A DNA stretch of 64,000 bases from Paguma larvata (GCA_030068075.1 CM057825.1:76523123-76587122); one strand, 5' to 3'; positions 32,347 to 44,895 are shown, counted from the stretch's first letter. The notes: generated by a model from the letters alone, not told the origin. Numbers and translations are program-made.

Positions 32347-32449
32347 AGATTTTATTTTCAAGAAATCTCTACACCCGGCATGGCGCTCAGATTCACAACC
32401 CCAAGGTCAAGAGTTGCGTGCTCTACCGACTAAGCCAGCCAGGCACCCC
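32347..32449 (-). mobile_element. Short carnivore SINE variant
   Basis: Reverse short form: AGATTTTATTTTCAAGAAAT, CATGGCGCTCAGATTCACAA, CCGACTAAGCCAGCCAGGCA CCCC. Its head abuts the right copy of the long duplication (32450-32467). Confidence 0.93.
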
Positions 32450-32467
32450 TTAAATGCATTCATTTTA

Positions 32468-33388
32468 AATAGAAACTTCCTCTATTCTGTAATTAGCAAG
32501 ACAGTTGCAAAAATTGATGCAGAACTATTACGACTGCAAAGACGTTTGTACATGTGTGCCACCTCAAATCAATTTGCAGAACGATGTCTGTCATGTTTTG
32601 GGAATGATGATTTGGTTCATTCTCAGCAACTTTTGTGCTACGATACTAGCGATAGATGGTGTTCACCACAAGGCACTTTCCCGTGGTTATAAGTAACCAT
32701 TTTAAAAGCTTTGACATAGATCAGTCAGCACATGGGGTAGGCCCAATCTCTACCTCCACTTCCTGTCATTCTGCCTCATTTCTCCCACTGATTGTGACAC
32801 CTCATTTACAGGTAGAGCAACCGAAGCTAGGGAACTCAAGGATCTGCCCAGTTTATGCAGCCTGACGGAAAGCCAGGACCCCCTCCCCACGCTTCTATCC
32901 CGGTACTGATTGTGGTTTACCACAGGACCTTTCCACCACGCAACTGAGATAATCTAACAATAGGCTCATGGACATTAAAGGAGGCAAGAGATTAAAACGT
33001 AAAGTTGGAGCGTCCTCTTGCAGATGAACACCAACATTCAAAAACTGAGCAGTGCCTTCTCAAATGTTTACCCCCAGGGACAGCAAGAATGTAGGCCAGT
33101 GTTTCCAAAGTCTGGGACATGTGCATAAGACAATTTGGGGGAGTACACAAATACAGTTTTACAAAACATAGGCCTCCATAGTGAGTCAGTCACTCCCTTT
33201 TAAGTTCTATTTTAATTTTTCTGACGATGTCAAGAGAAAAATCTCCCATGGTCTTAAAAACTTTCCTAACATTTGCTAATCTGTTGGGTTTTTTAAAACA
33301 ATGAGAGAACAGACATCACACTCCAGGCACTTACCAGGTATTTCTCAAGCTAGTACTTGATTAATGAGTTGCTGGCATTGATATATAT
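32468..33388. other. Unassigned non-coding DNA
   Basis: About 900 bases without a named repeat. Open frames reach 92 codons with no domain. Confidence 0.4.
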
Positions 33389-33834
33389 GTATTTTAGTCT
33401 GATCAGGCTCTACAACAAAATACCCGGATGGAGGGGTTTCAACAACAGGCCCTTATTTCTCACAGCTCTGGAGGCTGGGAAGTCCAAGGGTAAGGTCCTG
33501 GCAGATCCAGTTCCTGGGGAGGGCCATCTTCCTAGTTTGCAGATGGGTACCTTCTAGACTTATCCTCACACGGGAGGGAGGAAGGGAGAAAAAGGAGAGA
33601 GAGACGAAAGAGAGACTGTGCACACAAGCTCGAGCGCTCTAGTGAGCGAGAGAGCACGAGCTCTGGCCTACTCCTCTTCTTATAAGAACACTGGTCCCGT
33701 AATAGGGGCTCCATTTTCATGACCTCATCTAAATCCAATTACTTCCCAAAGGCCTCGCTTCCAAGGATCATCACATTGGTGGTTAGAGCTTCAACACATG
33801 AATTTTGGAGGGACACAAACCTTCAATCCATAAC
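33389..33834 (-). mobile_element. MaLR LTR (MST/MLT1-like), antisense
   Basis: Reverse LTR of the old non-autonomous MaLR retrotransposon class. CAGCTCTGGAGGCTGGGAAG, the GGCAGATCCAG segment, CCTCACACGGGAGG, a GAGAGCACGAGCTCTGG block, CTTATAAGAACACTGG, CATGACCTCATCTAAATCC and TGAATTTTGGAGGGACACAA follow the consensus in order to CCATAACA. No internal or second LTR is seen, so it is solo. Confidence 0.88.
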
Positions 33835-34810
33835 AGTATGTTCTATGGTTGCTTTCTAGTTATAATAGGTAAGTTATGGGAGACATATACAATTCACCAC
33901 TTAAACTTCTTTAAATAAAAAAGAGACATGATCGAAAGAAACTGTGAAATCAGGAATCATTCTGGTGGCATATAAATATGTGGAAAATGTGAAAACTGCG
34001 TGGGAATGGTTGAGATTTGAGATGCATTGGCAAAAGTAAACAGATTTGATATTGGTTTCTGCTATCTGGGGAGTAGTCTCCCAAGCATTAGGCATTTGTG
34101 ATGAAGAATGGAAATTTTGACAGTTCAAACCCAAACTAGCCATAGGTGCTTTTTCCTTCTGGAAAATTGTTCACTGGGGGGAAATATCATAATTCACATC
34201 AGTAGGGAAATGAGTCTCCATGTTGCTCATTTCCATGAGGAGACTGGTAAAAACAGGGAAGAAAATGAAAAGAAGGGAATTTCAATCCCCCTGGCCAGGT
34301 TTCTGGGCCAGAAGAGGGACAGGAAGCAAATTGACTGTTGCTGGGCAGAGCACGTTAGTGTCTCTGGGTATGAAACAGTGGAGTGGAGAAGGAGCCAACT
34401 ATGGGAAGAAAGGCTAATTGCGTTCCCATTAGTGGGAGGAGCCTGATGACAGGAGCCCCCGGAAATGGACAGAGAGGAGGAAACAGATGTGGCTTTATCT
34501 TTTCATGACCCCAACTTTAGTAATGTTTAACTACGTACCAAAACTTGATTTTTTTTTTTTTTTTTGCTGTTGTTTATCAAGGTGGGAGCTAACTGTGGGA
34601 GGGAAGGAGAGGTTAGAGGACGACGGAAGAGTGCCTGTCATCTCCTATTTATGTATTTATTTGTCGACAAATGTATGCATCACCTATAATGGGGAAAGTG
34701 CAAGTGCCAGGTACTGGGGGCCGTAGAAGGCAAAGAGAGAGCGTTCTGACATCTTAGAACTTGCAGCCAAGCAGTGGAATGGCTGTAAAAAAAAATAAAA
34801 AATAAAAAAC
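33835..34810. other. Unique non-coding DNA
   Basis: Nearly 1 kb with no recognised repeat apart from a poly(T) at 34551-34565. Overlapping 112- and 65-codon frames near 34108-34446 have no domain. Confidence 0.4.
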
Positions 34811-34816
34811 AACTGA

Positions 34817-35034
34817 GGGGCGCCTGGGTGGCTCAGTTGATTGGGCGCCCAGCACTTGATTTTGGCTCAGGTTCATGGCGTCCAGCCCCGCATCAGGCTC
34901 TGTGCTGGCCGTGTGGGATCTGCTTGGAATTCTCTGTCCTTCTCTCTCTCTGCCCCTCCCCTGCTTACGCGTGGGGGGGGGGGGTGTGTGTGTGCGAGTG
35001 TAAGTTCGCATTCTCTCTCAAATAAATAAACATT
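34817..35034 (+). mobile_element. SINEC with G12 and (TG)n insert
   Basis: Forward copy, head GGGGCGCCTGGGTGGCTCAG. A run of 12 G at 34973-34984, then TGTGTGTGTG, interrupts the usual CT-to-tail junction. The body lacks the CAGCTCAGAGCCTGGAGC block, so it is the shortened-body type. Confidence 0.95.
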
Positions 35035-35397
35035 AAATGAATACCATGAGAAAAAAAATAAACGAAAGAGCTGTGTGCTGTGAGACAGGGTCGGAAGATT
35101 TAATCAAGTGCTGCTGCCTGCTTGCCACTTCAAATCCGTCTGGCCTCACTTCCGATTCCAGAGACTGGAAATTAGTTCCAGAGCAGGCTTCAAACCAGTC
35201 CATGCGAGGACCACGTGACCACCTCTATCGGGCCCATGCTGCTGGTGTCAGGGTCCCGGCCCAGAGCTTCTCGGTTTTCATGATGCGGCCTGACTTTGAG
35301 AATCCGCTGAACACTCACACATGTGCAACCGGGAGTGTGGGAGGATTAATGCCATGTGGGGAGTCACTGCGTCAGTGCTTCCCTCTTTCTGAAGTCT
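35035..35397. other. Unassigned non-coding DNA
   Basis: A 120-codon open frame (35037-35399) starts in the SINE tail and has no recognisable domain. Not supported as a gene. Confidence 0.4.
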
Positions 35398-35408
35398 GAC
35401 GGCAGGAG

Positions 35409-35617
35409 CTTTTTTTTTTTTTTAATGTTTTATTTATTTTTAAGAGAGAGAGAGGCAGAGAGAGAGAGAGGGACCAAAGCCTGCACAGAATCTGAAGCAG
35501 GCTCCAGGCTCTGAGCTGTTGGCACAGAGCCCGCCGCAGGACTTGAACTCACAAACGGTGAGGTCATGACCTGAGTGAAGTCGGAAGCTTAACCAACTGA
35601 GCCACCCAGGGGCCCCC
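35409..35617 (-). mobile_element. SINEC
   Basis: Reverse copy. Duplication GACGGCAGGAG / GATGGCAGGAG at 35398-35408 and 35618-35628. It is the last carnivore SINE for more than 10 kb. Confidence 0.96.
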
Positions 35618-35628
35618 GATGGCAGGAG

Positions 35629-36511
35629 ATTTTGAGACACATTTCAAAAAATTCTCAGGAGGTCCTGTGAGACTGAGTACCCAGTCATTCATAGCGGTGT
35701 TCGACTCAGTAACGCATCCTTGTATTGTCACTCCCTCATTCCGAGACTCACTCCCCTACCCCTCTCCCCTACCCCAGCGGTGTAGGGCCAGAGCCAGTTG
35801 TTAAATCTTGGAAATTTTGCCATTTGGTTATAAACACAGGCATTATTTAAAATTAACTTATACAAACTTAAAATTAAATTATGTTTAAAAATAAATATTC
35901 AAGGTTCCTAATTATTTTACTCCATTTTCTTATTATCTGTGCTCTTGAGGTTATTGACATCTATTATTGTATCTGTTTGGTGGAAATACTATGCAATGGT
36001 GTGTAATGCTGCATCTCTTCCCACCCGCACACTCAGTGACATTATGTTAGTAGCTTGATTTAGCCGTAACTGAAGTATCTGTATCACAGAAATAGGCAAA
36101 TGCTACAAATTAGGATTTCATTGTTTTTTTGATTGTCTAGACTTCACAAAATGATGGAGAAAATGCTAATTATGTAGGCTAAACTTAGAAGTGTGTCATG
36201 TTTCCAGCAATTACATGAATGGCACATAAAACTGTGTCCTAAACCACCACTTGATTCAGCAAAAAAGTCATTCACGTAATTTATGAATGAAATTGACACA
36301 CACCTTCCCAGTTTCTCTTTTATTTTACTTGTTAGTGTAAATAAATCAACAGTCATATTCCAACCGCACTTTCTTGTCAGTTACAAACATAGGTTGGTTA
36401 TGGATATAAAAAAAATCAATGAAAGCATTCTGTGAAAATCAATAAGCTTTATGGAATTTACCATAAAGAGCACTGTACATTTTATTATAATTTGGGAATT
36501 TCATGCTATAC
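35629..36511. other. Unassigned non-coding DNA
   Basis: No SINE or L1. Roughly 35930-36350 has an even composition and could contain an old unnamed repeat, but nothing is identifiable. Confidence 0.4.
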
Positions 36512-36943
36512 CCTAGTCCCCCACTATCTGCAGGGGATATCCCAGAAACTGCAGATACTACCAAACCCTATATATACTATGTTTTTTCCTGTACATATAT
36601 ACCTAGGATAAAGTTTAATTTATAAATTAGTCATAGTAAGAGATTAACAATAATAAAATAGAACAATTATAACAATATATTGTAATAAAAAGTGTGTGAA
36701 TGTGGTCTCCCTCAAAATATCGTACTATACTGTCCTGTACTCACCCTTTTTCTTGTGACATGAGATGGTCAAATGCCTACGTGATGAGATGAAGCGAGGT
36801 GAATGACGTAGGCACCGTGACATAGCGTTAGGCTACTATTGACCGACAACACGTCAGAAGGAGGGTCATCTACTTCTGACCATGGCTGACTGCAGGCAAC
36901 TGAAACTGTGGAAAGTGTGAAGCCGTGGATGAGGGATTACTGG
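36512..36943 (+). mobile_element. Tigger-type (pogo/Tc1-mariner) non-autonomous DNA transposon
   Basis: CCTAGTCCCCCACTATCTGC opens it and GTGGATGAGGGATTACTGG closes it as imperfect inverted ends. The interior has CCCTATATATACTATGTTTT, TAATTTATAAATTAG, GACGTAGGCACCGTGACATA and TAGGCTACTATTGACC, characteristic of a common Tigger-derived MITE family. It has no transposase gene. Confidence 0.85.
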
Positions 36944-39190
36944 ACATTACTTATGTCCGTAAAAATTGTAATACTTTTGCACATGTCTGTATACACATAT
37001 CTGTTTTTTCTGGAGAGCTGGTTGTTAAACATTCATCAGTGTCCCATTGCTCCTTGTTCATATAAAAGTCTTTATCTTAGACTGTGTTTTGGGTGGAGGG
37101 GAAACCAAGGATAAGAATGTGAATTTGGAGCTAGATCAACTCACCAATTAGATGGCAACGAGCAACTTGTTGCTGGTAGTGTGTTGATAAATCATAGCAT
37201 CACAATTACTAAGACTACTACTTTTGGTGATTGGGATGAAATGCAAATGGAAGATGAGCCACTGGGTTATGTGGTAGGTGTAACACTGGAGCAAAATGTG
37301 ATATGGTCGTTAAAAGGATCGTGGGACTTCTGGGTCTTGGTTCTACCCATGTGCTAGAGCTTTAGTTATGGCTGAGAGGCCCAAAGGTACAGGAGATCCC
37401 AGCAATCGGCAGCCTCATCTGTTTTCAAGATTGTACTATCTTAAAAATAGAGTGTTGCTTAGAGACTTTTAAACCTCATGTAGCATTGAACTGCTAGCCA
37501 AACCTCTTTCAGACAATGCCCCACAAGAAGCCAGTGGCTGAATGGCCAAATGCATTTCTTAATTTCATAAGATCCCCAGAAAGTCCTGTGTGATCAAGCA
37601 ACTAGTCTCCCATAGCTGTGGTCAACTCAGTAATGCATTCCCTCTTTCACTACCGTGTTTTCTCTCGTGCTATCCACGGAGACAATAGCCTTTGTCTCCA
37701 GCTCTGCTTTGGGGGAAATCGAGTTAAATGAGACACGGGTCTTACTTAGATTGGAAACTAGGGACATGTCAGCAAAAACCTGAACGGTCAGGTGAGGGAG
37801 GCTGAGGGAGTAAAGGAGCGTCCACATTAAGTAAATAGTTTGTTTGAAAGTTCTCCTGTGGAAAGGAGTTTGATCTATTCCAGGTATGGAAAGAAGGCCA
37901 GTAAGAAAGCAACTGGAGAGAATGCAAGAGATGAAGCTGGAGAGTGGGCAGGACCTTGTATTTCTTTCTCACTAGAGTTCTCTTTGTCACTAGGAAAACA
38001 TTGTTACCTCAGTCCAGTAAGCTGCCTCATTTTTTCTTCCTTATTCTTATTTGCAATGTCTTCAAAATTAGGGTTGTGATAAGAGCAAAACAGTGAAATT
38101 GAAGAAATCCTAGCTCGTATTTTGGCTCTGCCATTGACTTAATGTGTTACTTAGATGAATTACAAAAATCTCTGCTTTAAAGAGTATGGAGACAATAACT
38201 ATCTATGTATGTATAATGCTCTATATAAAATACATGATGTTATTATGATCATCACAAACTATGAAGCATGGGAGGTCATGGACATAGTCTATGTTTTACA
38301 GACAAATGAAGTCAAACCTGGAAGCATTTTCAAGGGCAAAAAAAAAAAAAAAAGAACATGACAGTTCCACAAAATCCCACCATGGCTCACAATAAAATCA
38401 CAAAATTATCAATGGAATTTGGACATGATTAAGCATCTTCTCAGAGTTGAAGGCATCTAGCCAAAGCCTCGGGAAGGGAAAGCCTTTGAGTTTTCATATC
38501 AATAAAGCCAGAACATGTAACAGAACAAGGATTTTCCCCCAAGGAATCCAATTATCTGACTATTGTCAAGAATACCAGAGGTAGGATAAAAAAAAAAAAA
38601 GAAAAAGAAAGAACCAACATTTATAATGCTCTTTTTAAAGCAGTTCCTACCCACAAAATAAATGTTAAGCAACTGGTAGGTATGGCCTTCAGCACAAATA
38701 CCATAGAGGTGTCACTTCATGTTTTAAAGGCCTGTTTTTACGGCTCATATGTCAATAGTAGAAATTCATGTGGCCGAAAATACGATGCCAACAATTACTA
38801 CCAGGAAGAAGGACTGTTTTAGAAGATACTTCATATGCAATAGGTTATGTAATAAAATAGGTTCAGTTCTGTTCCAAGTCTTTGATCTCTTCCCTGGTAA
38901 GCACAGATTATTAAAAAGCCTTTTTGAATTTGCTGCATTTAGACAAACCTTTTCTTCTGAGCAAGTGCTCACCTATGATGAATAGTTTTAGTTGTCATGA
39001 TTAGCACTGATCTGTGTCTATCACATGCCTGGAAACCGTAGTAGAGCTTGGAAAGAGAATATGGAGATTTACATAAAGGTTCTCAAAGCATTAGGCATTT
39101 ATATTTTTCCTCCTGAGTTAGACAGATAACAATATCCTCTTGTAGTCCTATAACCCAGCAGATACCACAAGATTTTGTTTCTGTTTTCTC
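36944..39190. other. Largely unique non-coding DNA
   Basis: 2.2 kb without SINE or L1. 38100-38330 has possible decayed MIR pieces (GGCTCTGCCATTGACTTAAT; GTTTTACAGACAAATGAAG). A-runs lie at 38338-38353 and 38588-38600. No exon supported. Confidence 0.4.
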
Positions 39191-39194
39191 TTTA

Positions 39195-40380
39195 ATTCTC
39201 AGCAGTTTGCTTCATCTTATGGATGTCCTGGAATTTATCCTGTTTGAATTCACCAAGATTCTTGATCTATAGGCTTGGATCTTTTGCTAAATTTGGAAAG
39301 TTTTCAATCCCTATTTCTTTGAGTACTTTTTCAGCCTGCCCTTATGCATATGTTGTAAGTCCTCGGATTTCGTTGCTGTTTTTTAAAGGTTTTTTGGTGG
39401 CAGGTGCTATTCAAAAAATCTTTTTGAATTTTAGGATCAAGTTGTCAATTTATTCAAGAAAATTCTGATATTTTGATTGGGATTGCCTCAAATCTATAGA
39501 TTAAACTGGGGACAATTGATATTTTTAAAGTATTGACTATTTGATCTCTGAGCAGAGTATATCTCTCCACTTACTCTCTTCATTAATTTCTCTCAGCAAT
39601 GTTCTGTAATTTGCATATTTTTGTCAAATTTATCTTTCTGTATTTTATATTTTGATGCTATTGTTAGCAATATTTTTTATTTCAATTTCTGGTTTTTTAT
39701 TGCTAGTATGTAGAAATATAATTGAATTTTATATATTGATCTCACGTCCTGCAATCTTGCTTAAGTCATTTAGTAGTTCTAATAGGTTTTTTGTTGTTGT
39801 TGTTGGTTCCTCCAGATTTTCAACATAGAGTTTCATGGTATCTGTGAATAAAGATTTTAACTTTTTCCTTCCAATTTGGATACCTTTTTATTTCTTTTAC
39901 TTTCTTTGTCGACTAGCTAGAACCTCCAGTGCAATAGTGAATAGAAGTAGTGAGATCGGACATCTTTATCTCCTTGATCTTAGTGAGAAAGCACTTAGTC
40001 TTTTTTCCCCCAACTTTATTGAAGAATAATCGAAAAACATAGGAAGGGTACAATGTGATGATTTCCTATATCTGAAGGGTACAATGTGGTGATCTCATAA
40101 GCATACGCGTTATAGAATGATTACCAAGATCAGCATTTGGTCTAGATATTAGTTATAGGTTTTCCATAGATGCCTTTTATCCAGATTAAAGACGCTCCTT
40201 TCTTTTTCTAGTTTGCCAAGAGGTTTTATCATTAAGATGTGTTGAATTTTGTCTAAAGCTTATTTTGCATATAGTGAGATGATCGCGTTTTTCTTTTTAA
40301 TTTGTTACTATGGCAAATTACTTAGATTGCATTTTAAATGTTAAATAAACATTGCGTTCATAAAAACAGATAACATCATT
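39195..40380 (-). mobile_element. Antisense old L1 fragment with a nested L1 3' piece
   Basis: Reverse ORF2: GATTTTGTTTCTG...ATTGGGATTGCCTCAAATCT ATAG, TTTGATCTCTGAGC, GAACCTCCAGTGCAATAGTG AATAGAAG and AGGTTTTATCATTAAGATGT GTTGAATTTTGTC match L1 read backward. Between about 40005 and 40130 a different L1 segment (TTTATTGAAGAATAATCG...GGGTACAATGTG, partly duplicated) interrupts it. Confidence 0.82.
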
Positions 40381-40830
40381 ATATATTTATGAATCTCTGA
40401 AAAATGTAGAAAAGTGTTTATCACATTTTATCAGAAATGCCCAGAATGTACTCTTTAGAACACTAGCTCTGTGGCATGTTAATGGATATTATGCAAAAAG
40501 AACAGATCAAATTAGTCTGGCAAATGGTAGGCTAAGCAGGCTTTTTTACCACAGGAGTTCTCAGGGCTTTTAATATCTTAGTGTGAATTGCAAATCCATA
40601 AAAGAAGAGATATGTTACACATGACTTTCCACATACTTAATTGAGCCTGGACTTATCTTTTCCTAAATCATGTCTCAAGACTGAAGTTCCATAAAACACA
40701 CTCTAACAAAATGCAACTTTACATTAGATGGAAGTATGTCTCTGGTTCCCCTCTTGGAACATGAGCTTGTCAATGGAAGCCATTATATTGAACTCATATA
40801 TTTGTAACATCTAGTACCTGCCTGGTATTC
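40381..40830. other. Unassigned non-coding DNA
   Basis: No named repeat. Confidence 0.4.
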
Positions 40831-40834
40831 TTTC

Positions 40835-40945
40835 ACTTATTCATTCTTTTCAACAAATATCATTTGAGCTCTGTATGTTGGACTCCATGCTTAGGAGAAA
40901 GGAGATGAATGATATGGTTTCTGCCCTTAAAAAGCTCTAACTAAG
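40835..40945 (-). mobile_element. L2 fragment
   Basis: TTATTCATTCTTTTCAACAA ATATCATTTGAGCTCTGTAT, GATGAATGATATGGTTTCTG CCCTTAAAAAGCTC: reverse L2 3' end. Confidence 0.75.
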
Positions 40946-41540
40946 AAAAAAAAAAAAAAGCCCTCAGTGAATGCTGGTTGAAGCAATATACAAACGAGAG
41001 AACTTAGTGGTTTAATTTTCAAACATAATCATAAGTCATAGAGCAATTTTTGGTGAAAATAAAGAGATGATACTTAAAAGAAACTTTATTTCAAAAGTCC
41101 CAACTGTCTATCAGTTACTAAATCCCTTTATCCTTCCACGGTCTAGCTGAGATATTGAAATAGCCAAAATACCAGAGCAATTAATGGACAGTGCAATTTT
41201 TATACATTACATATCTAAGTGCAAGTTAAGTGAAATGTTTTTGGGATGTACCCTTTTGTTCTGTACTCCATAATCCTATCACTAAGGACAGTTGTCCCTC
41301 TCTCTCAAATGAGAGTTACAACCTCTGCCTTTTGATTTTGACCCTTCGTTAACTCTTGGGAATGTTTGAGGAAGGTTTTCCCCACACCGGTGTTGGATAT
41401 ATACCCCTTTTATGTGTCCTCAAAGCATCTTGTTTTCAATCTATTATAGTATCTCACAATTTCATAAAGTTGCCTTTCTGTGTTTCTGTATCCTTAATGG
41501 ATATTGGGCTTTCTGAGGACAAGTCAAGTTCTCAGAACTT
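40946..41540. other. Unassigned non-coding DNA
   Basis: A13 run near 40949. Nothing else recognisable. Confidence 0.4.
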
Positions 41541-41544
41541 AGCT

Positions 41545-42000
41545 TCAAATAATGTCTGGCAGATAGCAGGTCCTCAATGAATATTTGTTAAATGAATCAG
41601 CCCCTTAAATCTGGGTCCACTTCTACCTTTCTAACCTCATCTCTTGCCATTCTTTTCCTTGTACTTTTCCTTGCATCAACAAATGTGTTGATTTCAGCAC
41701 TGGGCTTTCCATACTTCTCCCTTCGCCTTAAATACCCTTCTCCTTCCATCATTATCCCTTGCCCGTTTGCCTAGCCTACTCATACTGAGCCTTCAAGATT
41801 CAGTTCAGGATTGGCCAGGAAGCCCTTGGTGAAGTATTCTCCTCCTGTGGTCGCCTACTACTTTTCCACTTTGAATTCATATTATCTGCTTATTTGATTC
41901 TATCTAGTTTGTGGGCTTTCTCCAAACAAGAACCATTTTGCTAGTGCTGGGTCCAGTACTTAGAAGCAGCCAATAATTGCTTGTGGAGTCCAATCAATGA
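41545..42000 (+). mobile_element. L2 fragments (forward)
   Basis: 41545-41600 is an L2 3' end (GGCAGATAGCAGGTCCTCAA TGAATATTTGTTAAATGAAT). 41610-42000 is an upstream L2 portion (CCTTCAAGATTCAGTTCAGG, CAGGAAGCCCTTGGTGAAGT, GTGGGCTTTCTCCAAACAAG). Two pieces of old L2 in the same orientation. Confidence 0.75.
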
Positions 42001-42163
42001 ACTACACAGAAGTTCTTATTATTCCTCCAGGTTCCTGAGAAACTTCAGCAGAATATTAAATACGAACGCTCAGCATTTTCTGCACGGAATATTTACTCCA
42101 CGTTAAGCTGTGTTGGTAGGATGACGGAGCACGCTTGAGAGAGCTAACTACTAACACCCTGGG

Positions 42164-42368
42164 CTGTGCTGTCCAATGTGGTAGTCACTAGTCAGATGTG
42201 GCTCTTTAAAATTTAGATAAAATACAGTTTGATTTAAATAAAACAAAAATTTAATTCCTTAGTCACCATAGCTACATTTCAAGTGCTTAGTAGTAGCTGT
42301 TGGCTATTGTCTAGCCAGATCAAAATGAACATATGCCGTCAGTGCAGAATGTTTTAGGACAGCACTGG
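42164..42368. mobile_element. hAT-type MITE with GTGCTGTCC inverted ends
   Basis: Perfect 9-base terminal inverted repeat GTGCTGTCC (42166-42174) / GGACAGCAC (42357-42365). The AT-rich interior includes GGCTCTTTAAAATTTAGATA. The pattern matches a widespread old hAT-Charlie-derived family; exact name not determined. No transposase. Confidence 0.8.
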
Positions 42369-42730
42369 TTTAGCTCATAAGCTCCAAAGAAAACAAAAAC
42401 CACAGTCTTGTTTAGGAAACAAGTCAAAGTTGTTTTTGTAGACCAAACTCTGAACACTGCTTTTCAGAGGGTATTTTAGAAGGTCAGTTTCTGGCTTAAT
42501 GAACAGCCCAGGTGCTGAAGCTAGTTAAAGAAAAGAATATAAAGTCTAAGGATTATATTTACAAAACAGTGAACCAAGATGACTGTAGGACAAATTTAAA
42601 TTGTCCCCAGGGCCTGAACATATGGTTACTTAAGCATATTCTGCCAACCAAGTGTCATTAATAGTACCCATCCACATCTTTGTTTCTGATGTCTAAAATC
42701 TGAAGCCCCATAAATTCACTTAAGAAGGGT
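42369..42730. other. Unassigned non-coding DNA
   Basis: Nothing recognisable. Confidence 0.4.
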
Positions 42731-42739
42731 TTTACAGAT

Positions 42740-42805
42740 CTTGTGGGTTCCTTAAAGTGCCTGACACATAGAAGATATTTAATACATATTGGTTGAATAA
42801 AGAGC
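42740..42805 (+). mobile_element. L2 3' end fragment
   Basis: GTGCCTGACACATAGAAGAT ATTTAATACATATTGGTTGA matches the L2 3' terminus. Confidence 0.7.
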
Positions 42806-43255
42806 TTTTTGGGGGGGAACAATCCTGACTCATATATCCAGATGTCTTTTGGTATTAAACTCAAGAGTGTTTGACATGTGATAACTCTTGGATTGTTTTT
42901 GGAAATACTTTCCTGCTCAACTAGCGTGCAGGGCCAGAGCACTATTGAATTTGGCAATGCTAAAACTGAAAGCAAAGTGAAACTCGTAGTCTACCTGGAA
43001 GCAGTGAGGGGAAGTCTTGTCCACATGCTGTCCCTGTCATGATAACAATCAAAAACAAATATTCTTATGAATACTCTTAAATTCAAGGCATCAGGTTAAG
43101 AGTTGGGAATACGAGAAACTATAACATTTGCTCTGCTCTTAGAAAATCTGAAGCTTGAAATAGAACACTGGGAAATAAGATTGAAGGGTTTCAAGTTTTC
43201 TCACAGTGAATACACCATTATCGTGCTGTATAGACTATTTGGGTATCTGTGTTTG
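42806..43255. other. Unassigned non-coding DNA
   Basis: No named repeat or gene. Confidence 0.4.
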
Positions 43256-43889
43256 ATCACTCTGTCTCCCTTGCTCTTGTGTCCAATCAGCTTTGCAAGT
43301 TCTATAAGTTTCTTTCTATGTCAACACCTGCACTCAACATCTCCTTTCCATGCATACTTCCTCCAACAGTTTGAGTCCTAAGGGTTAAGTCTATGATAAA
43401 CTCCTGATGCCTGGTTTCTACTTCCCGTGCTCCTACATTTTCTCCTACTACTATTGGTGCGATTGTACAAAGGCGTAAACTGCTCAAAAATTTTTAATGG
43501 CTCTCTATTTTCTATTGCACAGAATGCATTTTCCTGAACCAGCTTGTCAAAGCCTCGCCTAATGGCATGGTAATCTATTTTTCCAGACTTTTTTTCCCCT
43601 CATTCTTCCTCTTGTGATACTCCAGCCAACTTGGAATATTTGTGGTTCCCTGGACATGTACCATATCTTCGTGCTTGCTCTTCTCTCCCTGTGGGAATAC
43701 TTTTCTTTTGCCCTCTCATATCTTGCCCTTGTCCTTCCAAGACAAACTAAAAAATTCACCTTCCATGATTTTGTCTATCCTGATATAGTCTAACTCTACA
43801 GCGTTTCACTCTGTAATCTTTTATGGCACTTCTCACATTTTGCCTTGTGCTCATCTTTTTTTTCTCCCTGAAGAGCTAATTCTTTTCCC

Positions 43890-44895
43890 TTTTTGGTAAA
43901 GATCCTTACTGATATATAACATACATATCAAAAAGTACACAAATTGTAAGTGAATGGCTTGATGATTCTTTTACTAATAAACACCCTTATGTTAGAACCA
44001 TGCAGATCAATATCACAGCAACCCAGAAGCTTCCTTTAATTCCCTTCCTTGTCATTGCTTGCAAACGTAACTAATCACCACAGATTAGGTTTAACTGCTT
44101 TTCTAGTTTATGGAATGGAATCATACTATTTGAATTCTTTTGTGTCTGCCTTCCTTTATGCAATATTGCATTTTTGAAATTCATCCATGTTTTTAGGTGT
44201 AGCAACAGTTTTTAAATTTTCATTGCTGCATTACATTTTATTTTATGAATACATCACAATTTGTCTTTCAAAGGGGTATTTGGGTGGTTTCTAGTTTGGG
44301 AACATTATAAATAATGCTGTTATGAGCAGTTTCTAGTTTGGTGATATTATAAATAATGCTGCCATGAGCATTCTTCTACAAATGTTTTGGTGCATGTATT
44401 TAATATATGTATTTTTGAGACTATATGTGGAGTAGAACCGATGTGTAATACAGTAAGTGTTGATTCAGGTGTAGTGGATATTGCTAAACAATTTTCCAGA
44501 AGGGATGTACTGATTTATGCCCTGACCAGCAGTGGAAGAGAGCCCCAGTAGCTTCATATCCTCAACAATTAAATATTCAGTTAAACATTTTATTAACCAT
44601 TTTGTTGGATATAAAGTGGTATCACGTTGTGATTTTAATTTAAATTTCCTTGATGACTAATGATGTGAAGCACACTGTTCTTGGATATATCCTCTTTTGT
44701 GAGGTACCCAGTCAAGTCTTTATTTTCCTCAATGATTTGTAGGAATTCTTTATATATTCTGGGTATAAATCTTGTCAGATATGTATTCTACACAAAACTT
44801 ATCCCCAGTCTGTGGCTTGATTTTCTAAATACTGATGTCATCTTTTGACATTTTTAATTTTTAATTTTAATGAAGTCCAACTGTGTACATATTTT
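43890..44895 (-). mobile_element. Antisense L1 3' end inserted in L2
   Basis: Starts at the L1 3' UTR (ACTGATATATAACATACATA) and runs backward into the C-terminal ORF2 region (AATCATACTATTTGAATTCT TTTGTGTCTG, AATTTCCTTGATGACTAATG ATG, TGTAGGAATTCTTTATATAT TCTGGGTAT, ATTTTAATGAAGTCCAACTG). A 42-base segment is directly duplicated at 44288-44371. Confidence 0.87.
44288..44371 (+). repeat. Two-unit 42-base tandem duplication within L1
   Basis: Unit 44288-44329 and unit 44330-44371 both begin TTTCTAGTTTGG and contain ATTATAAATAATGCTG. They differ at a handful of positions. Confidence 0.9.

Noticed and set aside
33580..33665. GAGAGA-rich stretch as an independent microsatellite
   Set aside because: It lies exactly where MST/MLT1-type LTRs carry a GA-rich block and is colinear with the LTR, so it belongs to that element.
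35037..35399. 120-codon frame downstream of a SINE
   Set aside because: It starts in the SINE tail and has no recognisable motif, promoter or splice signals. It is not distinguishable from chance in GC-balanced sequence.
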